From Thecaphora thlaspeos (lineage: Eukaryota > Basidiomycota > Ustilaginomycetes > Urocystidales > Glomosporiaceae): a DNA stretch of 64,000 nt. A model generated the notes under the pieces. That model searched no databases and was not told where the DNA came from. It was given only the letters and a program-made list of their open reading frames with translations. Both the position numbers and the translations under genes were made by a program. Below, in pieces: positions 1 through 10,368 of the stretch. The stretch covers positions 62,001 to 126,000 of the forward strand of contig UWYS01000023.1 in the NCBI GenBank assembly GCA_900291925.1, in the 5' to 3' direction. Each line of letters starts with the position of its first letter. Position 1 is the stretch's first letter.

Positions 1-894
1 TGGTGGTGGTGGTGGGGCGGGGGCGAGGCTGGGCAATGGCTGGGCAATGGCTGGGCGATGGCTGGCAGCAGCCTTTGCGCGCGCCGAGCAGCGGTGTTGT
101 CGGCGTGTAGCGGTAGAGGAGGTCGGAAAAGGCGGGACGACAGATAAATGGAGGTAGGGTGGGTGGTGGTGGAGTCGACGAGAGCCGTTGGACGCCAACA
201 TGCGCTGGCTTGAGCGTTCCTCTGTGGGCCCTGCCAGACCAGACCAACAGGCGGGCTTCGGCACACGCGTCAAGTGTGTGTGTGATGCTCTCCGGCCGCC
301 GCCCTGTGGCAGGCGTCGGTGGGGCACTTTCTTTCGTACGGCTCGACGTGATCGAAGCACCGGGGGCGAGGAAATTCCAGCACTTTTTAGGCGTTGGTAC
401 AGTAGCCTGGCTTTGGCTAGGCACAGCACGGCGTGTTCGGCACCGCAAACGCTCCGGCGACCCTTTGGACATCTTGGAAGGCGGCCGTAGGCGCAGGCAG
501 AGGAGGCGACAAGGCGCGAGCCACGCCATCCTCTCCTCGTCACCTCACCTCCGTCATCCTCACCATCCTCCTCGCCACCTTCGCCGTCCTCCTTTGCCCT
601 TTCCTGGCTTCGACCTTCCGGCTTCTCCGCTCTTTTCCTTCGGCTTCCGCTTCTTCTCATCCTCAGCTCGGCACATTGCTCTCCGCCGCAATCACTCCTT
701 CCGTCTCGACGACCGGAGCAGCCTCGCCATCGAGAATCGCCTTCACTGGTCGCTTTCTCTGCCCCCCCCCCGCCATCGTCCCAACTAAAAAGAGCCAAGC
801 CTCGTCTCCTCAGTGTCAGGCCTGCCTTCTCTGCCGTCTCCGAGCCATTCGCCAACGCCTACCGGCATCGCCCTAGAGTAGCATATTACCCACG
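1..894. other. Upstream region of eIF2A, no gene seen
   Basis: The first ~65 bases hold a short imperfect direct repeat (three copies close to gctgggcaatg). From about 500 the plus strand is strongly pyrimidine-rich (CT-rich up to the ATG at 895), as expected for the promoter and 5' leader of eIF2A. The overlapping open frames here are low-complexity Arg/Ser/Pro-rich and show no family resemblance, so no gene is called. Confidence 0.5.
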
Positions 895-2967
895 ATGGCG
901 ACCCCAGTCCAGCCAGAGCAGCAGCATGATGCGGCCACCCAGTGGGCTTGTAAGTCTCGCCCACCGGACACGTCTTCCTGCTGGCTCGTTCTCAAACTAA
1001 CCTGCTGCCAACCCTCCTTGCCCTTCCCCCTTCCCCCTTCCCCCTTCCCCTTCCGCCCGCTAGACCGAGCACAAAAGTCAATCGGACTCAACACCGGCTC
1101 GCCCACCTACACTTCCGTCAGCGGCTTTGACCAGGTCGAGGGCACCACAAGAGTCTTCCAATACAGCCCGGACGGCAGCACCTTTGCCGCCGCCATGGAC
1201 GAACTGACGCGCCTCGTTGACACCCGCGAGGCCAACGTCTCCGCCGTCAAGCGCGACCTCGCCGTCCCCCACGTCGTCGACCTCCGTTTCTCTCCAAAGG
1301 GCAGCTTCCTCAGCACCTTTGAGCGCCCCGTCAAGCTCGAAGACGGCAGCGGCTCAAAGAACCTCAAGATCTGGGACACCGAGACGGGCCAGGAGCTCGC
1401 CAGCTTCGAGCGCAAGGCGCAGGAGGGCTGCTTCTTCCAGTTCACCGCCAACGAGGCTTACTGCATCCGTCAGGTCAGCACCGAGCTGCAGGTCTTCGAT
1501 CCGCGCGCCATTAGCGAAAAGGGCATCATCGGCCGCCTCAGGCTCGAAGGGATGACCAGCTTTGAGGTCGGTCCCGGCGACCGACCCAGCATCGCCGTTT
1601 TCTGCGGCGAAAAGAAGGGCGCCCCTGCCTCGGTCCGCATCTACCCGCTCTCGGCGCTCATCCCCACGCCGGACGATACGCCGGCACCCGTTTCGCAAAA
1701 GACCTTCTTCAAGGCCGACAAGATCCAGATGAAGTGGAACAACGCCGGCACCGGCCTCCTCTTCATGACGTCGACCGATCACGACAAGACGGGCAAGTCG
1801 TACTACGGCGAGACCAACCTGTACATGATGTCGGTCCACGGCGACTTCGACTGCCGCGTCGGCCTCGACAAGGAGGGCCCGATTCACGACTTTGAGTGGA
1901 ACCCCAACGGCAAGGAGTTTATCGTCATCTATGGCTACATGCCCGCCAAGGCGGTGCTCTTCTCGCACCGCGTCAACGTGATTCAGGAACTCGGCACGCA
2001 GCCGCGCAACTTTGTCGCCTTCAACCCGCAAGGGCGGCTCTTCTGCATCGCCGGCTTCGGCAACCTCTCGGGCACCGTTGATATCTGGGACCGCGACAAC
2101 ATCGCCAAGGGAAAGCTCTTTTCGATGGACGCCTCAAATAGCAGCTTATGCCAGTGGAGCCCGGACGGTCACTTCATCCTCACCGCGACGCTCAGTCCGC
2201 GCCTGCGCGTCGAAAACGGTGTCAAGATCTGGCACTGCACCGGCGAGCTGATTCACGTCGATATGATCAACGAGCTCTACCAGGCTGGGTGGAGGCCGAG
2301 CCTTAACACGGGCCTCTCGACCTTCCCCAGTGTCATCCCCAAGGCGCCCGCACCTTCTCCGGCCGCGGCCGAGTTTCTGGCGAACAAGGCGGCGACGAAG
2401 AAGCCGACGGGCGCCTACCGACCGCCCGGTGCGCGCGGCCAAAACACGCCCGACATCTTCAAGCGCGTCGACGAGGGCGGATCAGGAGCGTCGACGCCAA
2501 CGCTCTCTCGGTCCGGCTCGCAGCAGAACACCAACGGGACCTACCAGGCGCCCGGCTCGGCCAACCGCGGCGGTAAGCGCAGCGTCCCCAGCGCCGGCGT
2601 CCCGCCGGGCTCTGCACCCGCCGCCAACGCTGGTGGCTCGAACCGCCAGGCGTCGTCGTCGTCCAAGAAGAAGGGGGCCAAACAGCAGCAGAACGGCAAC
2701 GCTGCAGGCGCGCCATCAACACCAAGCGCCGCCACTGCCGCTGCCCCGGTCGAGCCGGCGACGCCGCTGGTCGCGGGCCCGCAGGACGTGGGCGGAGCAC
2801 CACAGGCGAGCGGCGTAGAGAAAAAGATCCGCAACCTGACAAAGAAGCTCAAGGCGATCGAGGAGCTCAAGATGCGTCAGGCCAAGGGCGAAAAGCTCGA
2901 AGTGACCCAGATCAACAAGATCAAAAGCGAAGACGAGATTCGAGCCGAGCTGGTCGAGCTCGAGTAA
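895..2967 (+). CDS. eIF2A: Eukaryotic translation initiation factor 2A (eIF2A)
   Basis: eIF2A is a cytosolic, ribosome-associated WD-repeat protein that can deliver initiator Met-tRNA to 40S subunits independently of the eIF2 ternary complex. Two exons, 895-949 and 1064-2967, remove a 114-nt GT-AG intron and give 652 residues, close to the yeast (642) and human (585) proteins. The junction restores the family N-terminus (TQWAYRAQKSIGLN). The beta-propeller follows (roughly residues 20-440, with FSPKGSFLSTF, WNNAGTGLLFM, FEWNPNGKEFIV, WSPDGHFIL), then a Ser/Ala/Pro-rich linker, then the conserved basic helical tail (IRNLTKKLKAIEELK... to LVELE). The intron is a multiple of three and has no in-frame stop, so an unspliced message would add 38 residues. 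It is convergent with the coiled-coil gene at 3293. Confidence 0.95.
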   Translation: MATPVQPEQQHDAATQWACKSRPPDTSSCWLVLKLTCCQPSLPFPLPPSPFPFRPLDRAQKSIGLNTGSPTYTSVSGFDQVEGTTRVFQYSPDGSTFAAAMDELTRLVDTREANVSAVKRDLAVPHVVDLRFSPKGSFLSTFERPVKLEDGSGSKNLKIWDTETGQELASFERKAQEGCFFQFTANEAYCIRQVSTELQVFDPRAISEKGIIGRLRLEGMTSFEVGPGDRPSIAVFCGEKKGAPASVRIYPLSALIPTPDDTPAPVSQKTFFKADKIQMKWNNAGTGLLFMTSTDHDKTGKSYYGETNLYMMSVHGDFDCRVGLDKEGPIHDFEWNPNGKEFIVIYGYMPAKAVLFSHRVNVIQELGTQPRNFVAFNPQGRLFCIAGFGNLSGTVDIWDRDNIAKGKLFSMDASNSSLCQWSPDGHFILTATLSPRLRVENGVKIWHCTGELIHVDMINELYQAGWRPSLNTGLSTFPSVIPKAPAPSPAAAEFLANKAATKKPTGAYRPPGARGQNTPDIFKRVDEGGSGASTPTLSRSGSQQNTNGTYQAPGSANRGGKRSVPSAGVPPGSAPAANAGGSNRQASSSSKKKGAKQQQNGNAAGAPSTPSAATAAAPVEPATPLVAGPQDVGGAPQASGVEKKIRNLTKKLKAIEELKMRQAKGEKLEVTQINKIKSEDEIRAELVELE

Positions 2968-3292
2968 GGCGCGGCCATTGCTCTGTCGTGTCGTCATCGT
3001 ATAGAGGGGCGAAGTGGTAGGATGAGAACGAGGGGGAGCGTGGAGTGGGGGGGGGGGAGGGGGGATTTGATATATTGTTAGAAGCGGTTGTTTGAGGGAG
3101 GCAAAACCAACGATGATATTGGTGACGACTAGGCGATATCACACATCAGCCAGCTATATTACGTCGTCTTTATGGAGCGCTGTGACAAGAGCCACTTTGG
3201 CACACGCCAGCGCGAAGACAAAGACTATGTCGATATCGATCAAGGCCACGTCTTCTATACAAATACAACTCTCAGCCCTCACCCTGCTCCCT
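2968..3292. other. Convergent 3' region between eIF2A and the coiled-coil gene
   Basis: 325 bases between two convergent stop codons, presumably holding both 3' untranslated regions. It contains a G-run (about 3047-3063) but no open frame worth calling. Confidence 0.5.
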
Positions 3293-6200
3293 CTACTGCG
3301 ACATCTGTCTGGAAGCGGCAGTAGTCGCAGCGGCGGCAGCGAGGGCGATTTTCTTGTTCCTCATCTGAGTCAAGAAGGACGCAGCTGAACCAGGTTCTCC
3401 CTTTGCATCCGAGCCTTCCGTCGCGATGGAAGCAGATGTCGAGTGTAACTTTTTCAACCCACCACCAATTCCACCACCAGCGAGACTCTTTGCGGTAGAA
3501 GAAAGAGGTTGGGTGTTGGTTCGGTCTGAAAGAGTTCTCTTTTCGATGATGATGGTGTTGGACGATTTAGGAAGGACGGAAAGGGAAACAGTGGTTGGTT
3601 TCGGTGGTGAAAGTCGATTCAAGACTAGGTCGGAAGGGTTCGAGGTTGATCTGACCACTTGTCCTTCCGTCGTGGAGGATGGAGCGGTAGGGTGGAGTGG
3701 TGCGAGAGGTGAGGTGGTAGAAGTGACGGTCGAGTTGGGTCGAGCGAGGGGTCGAGATGTAGGTCGACGAATAGGTGTAAAGCCAGATCGATCGCGAGGG
3801 ACAAAGAGAGCTTTGACGTCTTTCTCGCCCGTCGTCATCGTCATCTCCGCTGCAGCGATGGCGGCGGTGGAGGAGAGAGAAGACGTGGAATCTTCGTCCG
3901 GCTTTGATCGTTTCCTCGATGATGTGGAAGAAAATGGGAGTGGAGAGACCTTCCTCTCCGTCATCATGACCGACGATACCTTCTCCCTCGGTCCGGGTGT
4001 CGTCATCGCCAGAGCACCACCGCCGCGAGCGGCAGAGAGGGAAGCGATGCGTTCTTCTGCCTCCTTCTTCGCCTTCTCGGAAGCCTCAAATTTGCTCAAG
4101 AGCAGCTTGTATCTCTTGCTGACCTTCTGGTGTTCCTTCATGGCTTGGAGCTCCTTTGTGCTCGCTTCCTCGAGATCGTCCAGAGCGGCTTGAAGGGCGT
4201 CGGTCTTGAGGACAAGCTCGGACTCGAGGTCTTTCACCCTCTCCTCTGTGGCGGTCGGGCCAGAGACGGACGCCGAGGAGGCACTGGCCGAGGCAAGAGC
4301 GGTCTCCTTCTCCGCGAGGACAAGGCGTAGAGAGGCAAGGTCGGATTTGTACTTGAGCAGCGTCTCGGCTTGGATGGCCAGACGCGGTTCCGTCTCCCTG
4401 AGTCGTGCAGCGTCGACGTCGGCCTGTTGTTTGAGCGTCTCGTGCTCTCCCTTGAGCCGTGTCGTCTCCTCCTCGAGAGTCGTCTTTTGGCACTGCGTCT
4501 CCTCGAGCTGCGCCCGCACCTCGTCGAGTTGCGACGACAACTCCTCGACACCGGCCGAAACGACGCGGGATCGCTCCACAATCTCCTGCAGCTCGGCAAC
4601 CTCCTCCTTGAGCGACCAGTACTCTTCGTTGCGCGCCGTCATGGCTTCCTTGCGCTCCGTGAGGGTGGCTTCGAGGTCGCGCAGACGGTGTTGCGTCTCG
4701 GACAGCTGGAGGGAGAGGTCGTCGTTCGTCGCGGCGAGTGTCTGTGTCTCTGCCGCTGCCTGCTCCAGCGAGGCGATGCGAGCGCATAGTACGGAATGCG
4801 ACTCTTCGCGCTGCGTCGAGACGCGGTCGTGCTGTGTGATCGATTCGCGTGCTGCTTCGAGATCTGCGGTGGTGCGGTCAAGGAGACGCTTGGTCTCTGC
4901 GAGGTCCTCTGTCGCCTGGCGCTGCTGCGTTTCCGCTTCGGCGTTCGTGCGGTCGAGCTGCTCCTGGAGCGACGAGATGGTCTCTTCGTACTCGGCCACC
5001 TTGCCCTCGAGCTCGGCAACGTGCGACTGGGCCTCCATAAGCTCGTCTGAGGTAGAGGTGGCGCGGTCGGCTTCGTGGCGACGGAGAGTCGCTAGTTCGG
5101 TCGAGGCGGCCTCGAGCTCGAGCTTGACGCCGCTGAGCTCGGTCCCCGTGGCCTCGAGCGCAGAGAATGTGTCTGCCAAGCGATCAGGACAGAATGAAAG
5201 AGAGAGAAAGAGAGAGCGGTTAGTTGAGGTTGCAACCCTCAGGCTGTACAGCATCGACGCGCGCAAAGACTCACCTTCCCTTTCCTTCTCTACCTCTTCC
5301 AGCCTGGCGTCCATCTCCTCCTCCTGCTTCGCCTTGGCGCGCACGAGGTTCTCGATCTGGATCTCCATTGCCTCGACGACATTTGCCTGACTCGCGCGCT
5401 CCTCCTCGAGCGTTGTCTTATCTTCGCTCAAGCTCTGCGCCTCCATCCTGACCTCCTCCAGCTCTCGCTCGAAGTCCTCCATCCTCTCAACATCGGCTTT
5501 GAGCGCCTCGACTTGGTTCTCGAGCTGCAGTTGGACCTCTTCCAGCTTCTTACATCGCGCCTGCGACGCTTCGAGATCGTCGCGCACACGGTCGAGCGAG
5601 GCCAGCGCATCGTTGACCTGTTCCTCGGCGCCCTTCTGCAGCGTATCCGTGAGCGTAGCGACGTCATCCTTGCTGCGGACCAGGGCGGCCTCGGACTCGG
5701 CAAGGGCGCCTGAGAGTCGGTCGACTTCGCCGCGCAGCATGATGATAGAGGCTTTGTCGGTGTCAAGCCTGACATCCACTTGCTCCAGTAGCTCCTCTAC
5801 CTCATCGAGCTGGGCTTGCTTGGCGGCAACTTGGCTGCGGGACTCCTCAAGAGCTTCGGTGAGGTTGTTAATGCGAAGCTCCACGGCGGCCTTGTCGAGC
5901 TTGGCCTGTTCGTCCTGGCGGCGGTGCGTCTCGACCTCTTGCATCTGCAGCACGGCGATCAGAGCCTGAGCCTCAGACAGCGCCAACGCCTTCGAAACGA
6001 CAGCCTGCTGAGCCTCGAGCGTCGAATCGCGTGCTTCGGCTAGCTCCGCGTCGAGAACTTCGACCTGGCGATGGTGAGCGGCCATCCGCATCTCGCCGTG
6101 GGTGTTCACCTCCGCGAGCTTGATCGCGTGCTCGCGGATAAGGGCTTCGTGCTGTTGCTCGGTCTCCTCCAGCTTGAGAGACAGCGTTTCCGCCCGAGCC

Positions 6201-9200
6201 TCGGCGACCTTGAGCTGCGACTGGAGCTGTTCGACGAGGTCGCTGGACGCGTTCTGAGACTCGGACACCTCGGTATGGGCCCGCACCAGCTCGGAGGTGA
6301 GCTTTTCGACCTCGGCTTGGGCGGCCGCGAGCTTGTCGACACCTTCCTCGATCGCAGCGGCACGAGCGGTCGCTGCGGCTTGAAGCGAGGCGATCCGTCC
6401 CTGCAGCATCGAGACGGCCTCGTCGTGCTCTGCTTGCGCCTGCTCGGCGTTCAGCAGTCGCTTCGACAGCTCTGCCTGCTCCGCCTCGTGCTCCGCCCGT
6501 CGGTCGTCCAGCTCGGCGGTGAGCGATTCCACATTGGCCGTCAGCGTCTTGACCTCCTCTTCGGCCTCCTTAAGCTGCAAGGTCGCCTGTTCCAGCTCGG
6601 TTGCCTTGGTCTCGGTCTCGGTCTCGAGAGTGGAGATCTGCGCGCGGAGCTCCGAGACTGTGTCGTCCTGGCCCTGCTCGGCCTGGACGAGGCGCGTCTC
6701 GAGCTCGGCCTTGGCGCCAACGAACTCGTTCGCTTCCATCGTCAGCTGCTCGACGCGGGCATCGAGCTTCGTGAGCTGCTTGGCGGCGAGTGCGAGCTGC
6801 GCCTGTGACCCGGCCAGGGCGTCGGCAGCATGCGCGGAGTCCTCAGCAGCGCGGATTGTAATCGTCTCGACCTGCTGGCGGAGCTCGACGACGTCTTCAT
6901 CCGACTGCTGCAGCTTGACCTCGACGGCGGCGAGCTCGTCTCGCGACCTGCGCGCTGCGGCAGACTCGGTCTCCATGAGCTGTCTGGCCTCGTCGCGCTC
7001 CGCCTCGACGGCCTTGGTGCGTTCCTCGAGCTGTACGACCCGCCTCTCCAGCTCCGCCTTCTCCTCCAGCAGCTCCTCGCCGCCGTCCTGGGCCAGACGC
7101 TGGTTCAATCGGACCTTTTCGAGCTCGGTCGTCAGGCGTTTGATCTCGCGCTGGTGCCCTCCGATCTGCTCGTTGCGTCGAATTACGCGCGACTCGAGCT
7201 CGTCCACCTGCTCCCGCAGCGCCGCTTGCTGCCTAGCAGCGTCGGAGGCCGCAAGCTTGGCGCCGGCTAGCTCGGCTGTGAGCGCCTCGACCTGCTTCTC
7301 GAGCTGCTCCTTGGCAGAGTGAATCTCGCCGATCTCCTGGTGGATGTCGGAGAGCATCGATCGCTGCGAGTCGAGGGCGAGGTCCTTCTGTCGAATCACG
7401 TCGACGCTCTCCGACAGCTCGGATGCTTGCGATCTGGCCTGGCGCTCGAGCGCGGAGAACTCTGAAGCCTGGAGGTCGAGATCGCGGCGCAGCTGGTCGA
7501 GCTGTTGGTCCTTGGCCTTCTGTTGAGCCTGTGCGGCGTCGAGATCGGCTTCGAGGCCGGCGATGGCGACTTCGAGCTCGTTGATCTGCTTCTGGCGCTC
7601 GTCGTCGGAAGCCTGGGCCTGGCTTTGAACACCCTGGAGCTGGATCTGAACATTAAACAGCCTTGCACCCGCTTCCTTGGCCTGGACCTCGACGTCCTTG
7701 AGCTGGATGCGCGTTGCGGCGAGCTCGTTCTCCGTCCTAGCGTTCTCCGAGTGTGACTGCTTCGCCTCGGCTTCGAGCTGGCCGATCTGCTGCTGCTGCG
7801 CTGCGACCTCGCCCTCGACCGCTTTCAGCTTGTCGAGTGTCGCTTCCAGCTGCAGCTTGACCTTGGCCGATGCCTCTGCTCGCGTCGACGCGGAGCCTTC
7901 GATGGCGAGCAGTTGCAGCGAGTCGCCGAGCTGCTTGGCCTGTTCAATCCAGACCTGTACGTCCTCCGTGCGGTACGACCGACCGGCTTCCAGCGCCTTG
8001 ACGGTGTCGAGGTGCGCCTGGAGCTGTGCTTCGAGCAGTCGGACGCCGCACTGCTTCTCCTGAATGTGCAGTAGCCGGTCGCGTTTCACCTGAAGCGTCT
8101 GGCAGATCTGCTGGACCGTCTGGAAGCGTGCCTCGCTCTCCTCGAGGCGACCTTGGAGCAACTCGACATTGTGTTGGGCCTTTTGCGTCGATGCCTTGAG
8201 CACCAGCTCGCCTTCGAAGCGGACCCGGTCCGTCTCTTGCTGGAGCCTGGCGACCTCGGCCTGCAGCCGGGCAACGTCCTCGCTGGCCCCCTGCGCAGTG
8301 TCGTCGGAGACGCTGGTGTTGTCGGTGTTGTCGTCTTGGCCTTGGTCTAGGTCTTGATCGATTGCCACCTTGTCTGTCGCTCGTATCGTCGATGTCGCCG
8401 CTGTAGCGGTGGAGGAGAGCTCCTCGACCAGCTGCTCGAGCTGCTGGACGCGGACTTTCAGCTGCTCGCCCTCGTCCTGGGCGCGCTTTAGCCGGAGACT
8501 CTCTTCGACTTGGTGAAAGTCGATCTTCTTCTTGGCCGCCTCCCACTCCATCCTGAGGCACTCGACCTCGTCAATGATGTCTTCGTCGAATCCTCGCGTG
8601 ACCTTGTGCCCGCCGGGCGTCGAGAGGACGAGTGAGGTAGGCGTGATGACGGAGCTATCCGGGTCGAAGGAGCGGCTGGTATCGAAGGAGGCATCCAGGT
8701 CGACGATGCTGTTGAAGGAGAAGGCTCGGTTGCCGTTGGCCTCCAACGATGCTGGTGACGTGGGCGAGAAGCGCGCGAGCTGGGAGGCGAGCCGCCTGAG
8801 AAGGCGCTTGCTGGCCTTGACCTCTGCCTCGCGTTTGCGGACGATTTTGAGCATGTCGTGCTGCTCGCCGCTCATCCTGTCCATCTCGCGACCGAAGAGC
8901 TCGAGGCCCTCACTGCCGTGCTGCTGCGCCTGGAGCGCTTCGAGCTGGACATTTTGCGTCTTGCACTGCTTTTCCAGCAGGTTGGCCTTGTCGACCGAAG
9001 CGCGGAGGTCGTTGTCGAGCTTCTCGACCATCTCGCAGAGCTCGTCGATCTTTGCGTCCTTGGCCTGCAGGTCGGTGCTGAGGCGGTCGATCTGCTGCTG
9101 TTGTCGCGACCCTTCGCCGGGACGGCTGGGATCGCGCTGCGAGTTCTGCTGTGCCCTGAGTTGTGCTTTGAGCTGGTTGGTTTCGCTCTGGAGCAGCTCG

Positions 9201-9286
9201 ATCTGCTTTTCGGCGTATTCGAGCTCCTGCTGCATGGCGAGGTTCTCGAGCTCGAGTTGGTCCGGAGCCATCATGGCGGGGGCCAT
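3293..9286 (-). CDS. Giant coiled-coil protein, function unknown
   Basis: Two exons (9286-5275 and 5172-3293) are joined over a 102-nt intron with donor GGTGAGTC and acceptor TTGGCAG, giving 1,963 residues. After a short N-terminus (MAPAMMAPDQLELENLAMQQ) almost the whole protein to about residue 1,700 is continuous heptad-type coiled coil rich in Glu, Gln, Ala and Leu. The last ~260 residues are Ser/Thr/Pro-rich with basic patches (for example SGFTPIRRPTSRPLARP), as in tails that bind microtubules or membranes. I see no motor, GRIP or ATPase motif. Proteins of this build include golgins, Mlp/TPR nucleoporins and spindle-pole scaffolds; any similarity score will be inflated by the coil, so no function is assigned. 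The intron has no in-frame stop, so retention would add 34 residues. The start is the first ATG of the coil frame; an upstream exon is not excluded. Confidence 0.8.
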   Translation of the reverse strand: MAPAMMAPDQLELENLAMQQELEYAEKQIELLQSETNQLKAQLRAQQNSQRDPSRPGEGSRQQQQIDRLSTDLQAKDAKIDELCEMVEKLDNDLRASVDKANLLEKQCKTQNVQLEALQAQQHGSEGLELFGREMDRMSGEQHDMLKIVRKREAEVKASKRLLRRLASQLARFSPTSPASLEANGNRAFSFNSIVDLDASFDTSRSFDPDSSVITPTSLVLSTPGGHKVTRGFDEDIIDEVECLRMEWEAAKKKIDFHQVEESLRLKRAQDEGEQLKVRVQQLEQLVEELSSTATAATSTIRATDKVAIDQDLDQGQDDNTDNTSVSDDTAQGASEDVARLQAEVARLQQETDRVRFEGELVLKASTQKAQHNVELLQGRLEESEARFQTVQQICQTLQVKRDRLLHIQEKQCGVRLLEAQLQAHLDTVKALEAGRSYRTEDVQVWIEQAKQLGDSLQLLAIEGSASTRAEASAKVKLQLEATLDKLKAVEGEVAAQQQQIGQLEAEAKQSHSENARTENELAATRIQLKDVEVQAKEAGARLFNVQIQLQGVQSQAQASDDERQKQINELEVAIAGLEADLDAAQAQQKAKDQQLDQLRRDLDLQASEFSALERQARSQASELSESVDVIRQKDLALDSQRSMLSDIHQEIGEIHSAKEQLEKQVEALTAELAGAKLAASDAARQQAALREQVDELESRVIRRNEQIGGHQREIKRLTTELEKVRLNQRLAQDGGEELLEEKAELERRVVQLEERTKAVEAERDEARQLMETESAAARRSRDELAAVEVKLQQSDEDVVELRQQVETITIRAAEDSAHAADALAGSQAQLALAAKQLTKLDARVEQLTMEANEFVGAKAELETRLVQAEQGQDDTVSELRAQISTLETETETKATELEQATLQLKEAEEEVKTLTANVESLTAELDDRRAEHEAEQAELSKRLLNAEQAQAEHDEAVSMLQGRIASLQAAATARAAAIEEGVDKLAAAQAEVEKLTSELVRAHTEVSESQNASSDLVEQLQSQLKVAEARAETLSLKLEETEQQHEALIREHAIKLAEVNTHGEMRMAAHHRQVEVLDAELAEARDSTLEAQQAVVSKALALSEAQALIAVLQMQEVETHRRQDEQAKLDKAAVELRINNLTEALEESRSQVAAKQAQLDEVEELLEQVDVRLDTDKASIIMLRGEVDRLSGALAESEAALVRSKDDVATLTDTLQKGAEEQVNDALASLDRVRDDLEASQARCKKLEEVQLQLENQVEALKADVERMEDFERELEEVRMEAQSLSEDKTTLEEERASQANVVEAMEIQIENLVRAKAKQEEEMDARLEEVEKEREGESLRASMLYSLRVATSTNRSLFLSLSFCPDRLADTFSALEATGTELSGVKLELEAASTELATLRRHEADRATSTSDELMEAQSHVAELEGKVAEYEETISSLQEQLDRTNAEAETQQRQATEDLAETKRLLDRTTADLEAARESITQHDRVSTQREESHSVLCARIASLEQAAAETQTLAATNDDLSLQLSETQHRLRDLEATLTERKEAMTARNEEYWSLKEEVAELQEIVERSRVVSAGVEELSSQLDEVRAQLEETQCQKTTLEEETTRLKGEHETLKQQADVDAARLRETEPRLAIQAETLLKYKSDLASLRLVLAEKETALASASASSASVSGPTATEERVKDLESELVLKTDALQAALDDLEEASTKELQAMKEHQKVSKRYKLLLSKFEASEKAKKEAEERIASLSAARGGGALAMTTPGPREKVSSVMMTERKVSPLPFSSTSSRKRSKPDEDSTSSLSSTAAIAAAEMTMTTGEKDVKALFVPRDRSGFTPIRRPTSRPLARPNSTVTSTTSPLAPLHPTAPSSTTEGQVVRSTSNPSDLVLNRLSPPKPTTVSLSVLPKSSNTIIIEKRTLSDRTNTQPLSSTAKSLAGGGIGGGLKKLHSTSASIATEGSDAKGEPGSAASFLTQMRNKKIALAAAAATTAASRQMSQ

Positions 9287-10368
9287 CTGGACGATGGGAG
9301 GGTGGCGAGGGCGGATGGAGGATGCGGTCGAGGAGAGGATGGTGTTGCTGACTGATTGGTGGATGCTGATGCTGTCTGCCGGGCTGTCGATGGAACGGGG
9401 ACCAGGAAGAGGGAGGGAGACACGAGACGGTTTGTCGCTGGAGAGCTGATAGACCTGGCCTGAAGTTCAAGAGACAAAGACAAGGTCGGTCCGTGGAGTG
9501 TGAGCGGTGAAGATGGCGGTTGGGTGGAAGGAAAGGACGTTGGCACCGCAACAAACGCGACGGCGGCGCGAAAAAGGCCAAAGGCGCACGCGGCCACACC
9601 ACACCGCCTCGCAGGGCGCGTTGGCGGCCGCATCACGTGCAGACACACAGCGGCAGCCCCCCGCCGCGCCTCCTCGAGCACCCCCTTCCTTCGCCCTTCT
9701 GTGCTTCTTGGAGGGCGCTCGCTCCACCTGCTGCCACGCCAGCCATCGCGGCGCAGTTGAGCCTGACTCCACACATCCTTGGTCGGCGGTCGGCGTCTCA
9801 GGCTCGGAGGTCAAGATACGCCCGGCTCCTGTTAGCCTCGGCACTTGCTCTGGCCCTCATCATTCCACACCACCGAGTTTCATCAAGAAGTTATTCGTTA
9901 TGAGTTTATCGCCGTCAGCGTCACTCTCAACCAGCACTGATCTGCCCACGACCGCAAGGTGCGATGCGGGCGAAGAAGGACGGAGTGGAAGAATGCTACT
10001 TGTAGGAGGAAGAGCAGAGGGAGAGAGAGCGCGCGAGAGCGAGAGGGACACAGAGACAGTCTGGAATCGGACTAGGTTACGGCGCTGACGCTACAGGTCT
10101 GCTCAGGTATTCCCAACCCCAATCTTACCCCTAGAGACGATCCACTTCGAATCTGATGACCGCTGAGAGCTCGAGTGGGGAACGTTGCAGGTTTGCCGAC
10201 GGTCAGGAGGGGCGGAAGCGGGAGGCATGCAAAGGGTTTGAATGGGAGGGCTGTCCTTGTGTACAGCTCGGCAAGTCAAGAGTCATGCGCTCGAAAGGGA
10301 TCGAGTTCTGAGTGGTTGCGAATGGCGCGCTGCGACGCTGGCGGAATGCAGGTGAGGGCGTCTCGATG
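9287..10368. other. Intergenic: promoter of coiled-coil gene and 3' region of FHA gene
   Basis: Both flanking genes are on the minus strand. The part next to 9286 should be the promoter and leader of the coiled-coil gene; the part next to 10369 the 3' UTR of the FHA-protein gene. A 193-codon plus-strand frame (9507-10088) is Arg/Ala-rich without recognisable features and is not called. Confidence 0.4.

Noticed and set aside
159..788. 209-codon plus-strand frame upstream of eIF2A
   Set aside because: Arg/Ser/Pro-rich low complexity in a CT-rich leader, no motif, and overlapping frames equally open; a by-product of GC-rich DNA.
4206..5390. 394-codon plus-strand frame inside the coiled-coil gene
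   Set aside because: Ser/Arg-rich shadow of the coil-coding minus strand; no start context or family.
9507..10088. 193-codon plus-strand frame between the coiled-coil and FHA genes
   Set aside because: Arg/Ala-rich without conserved features, in a presumed promoter.
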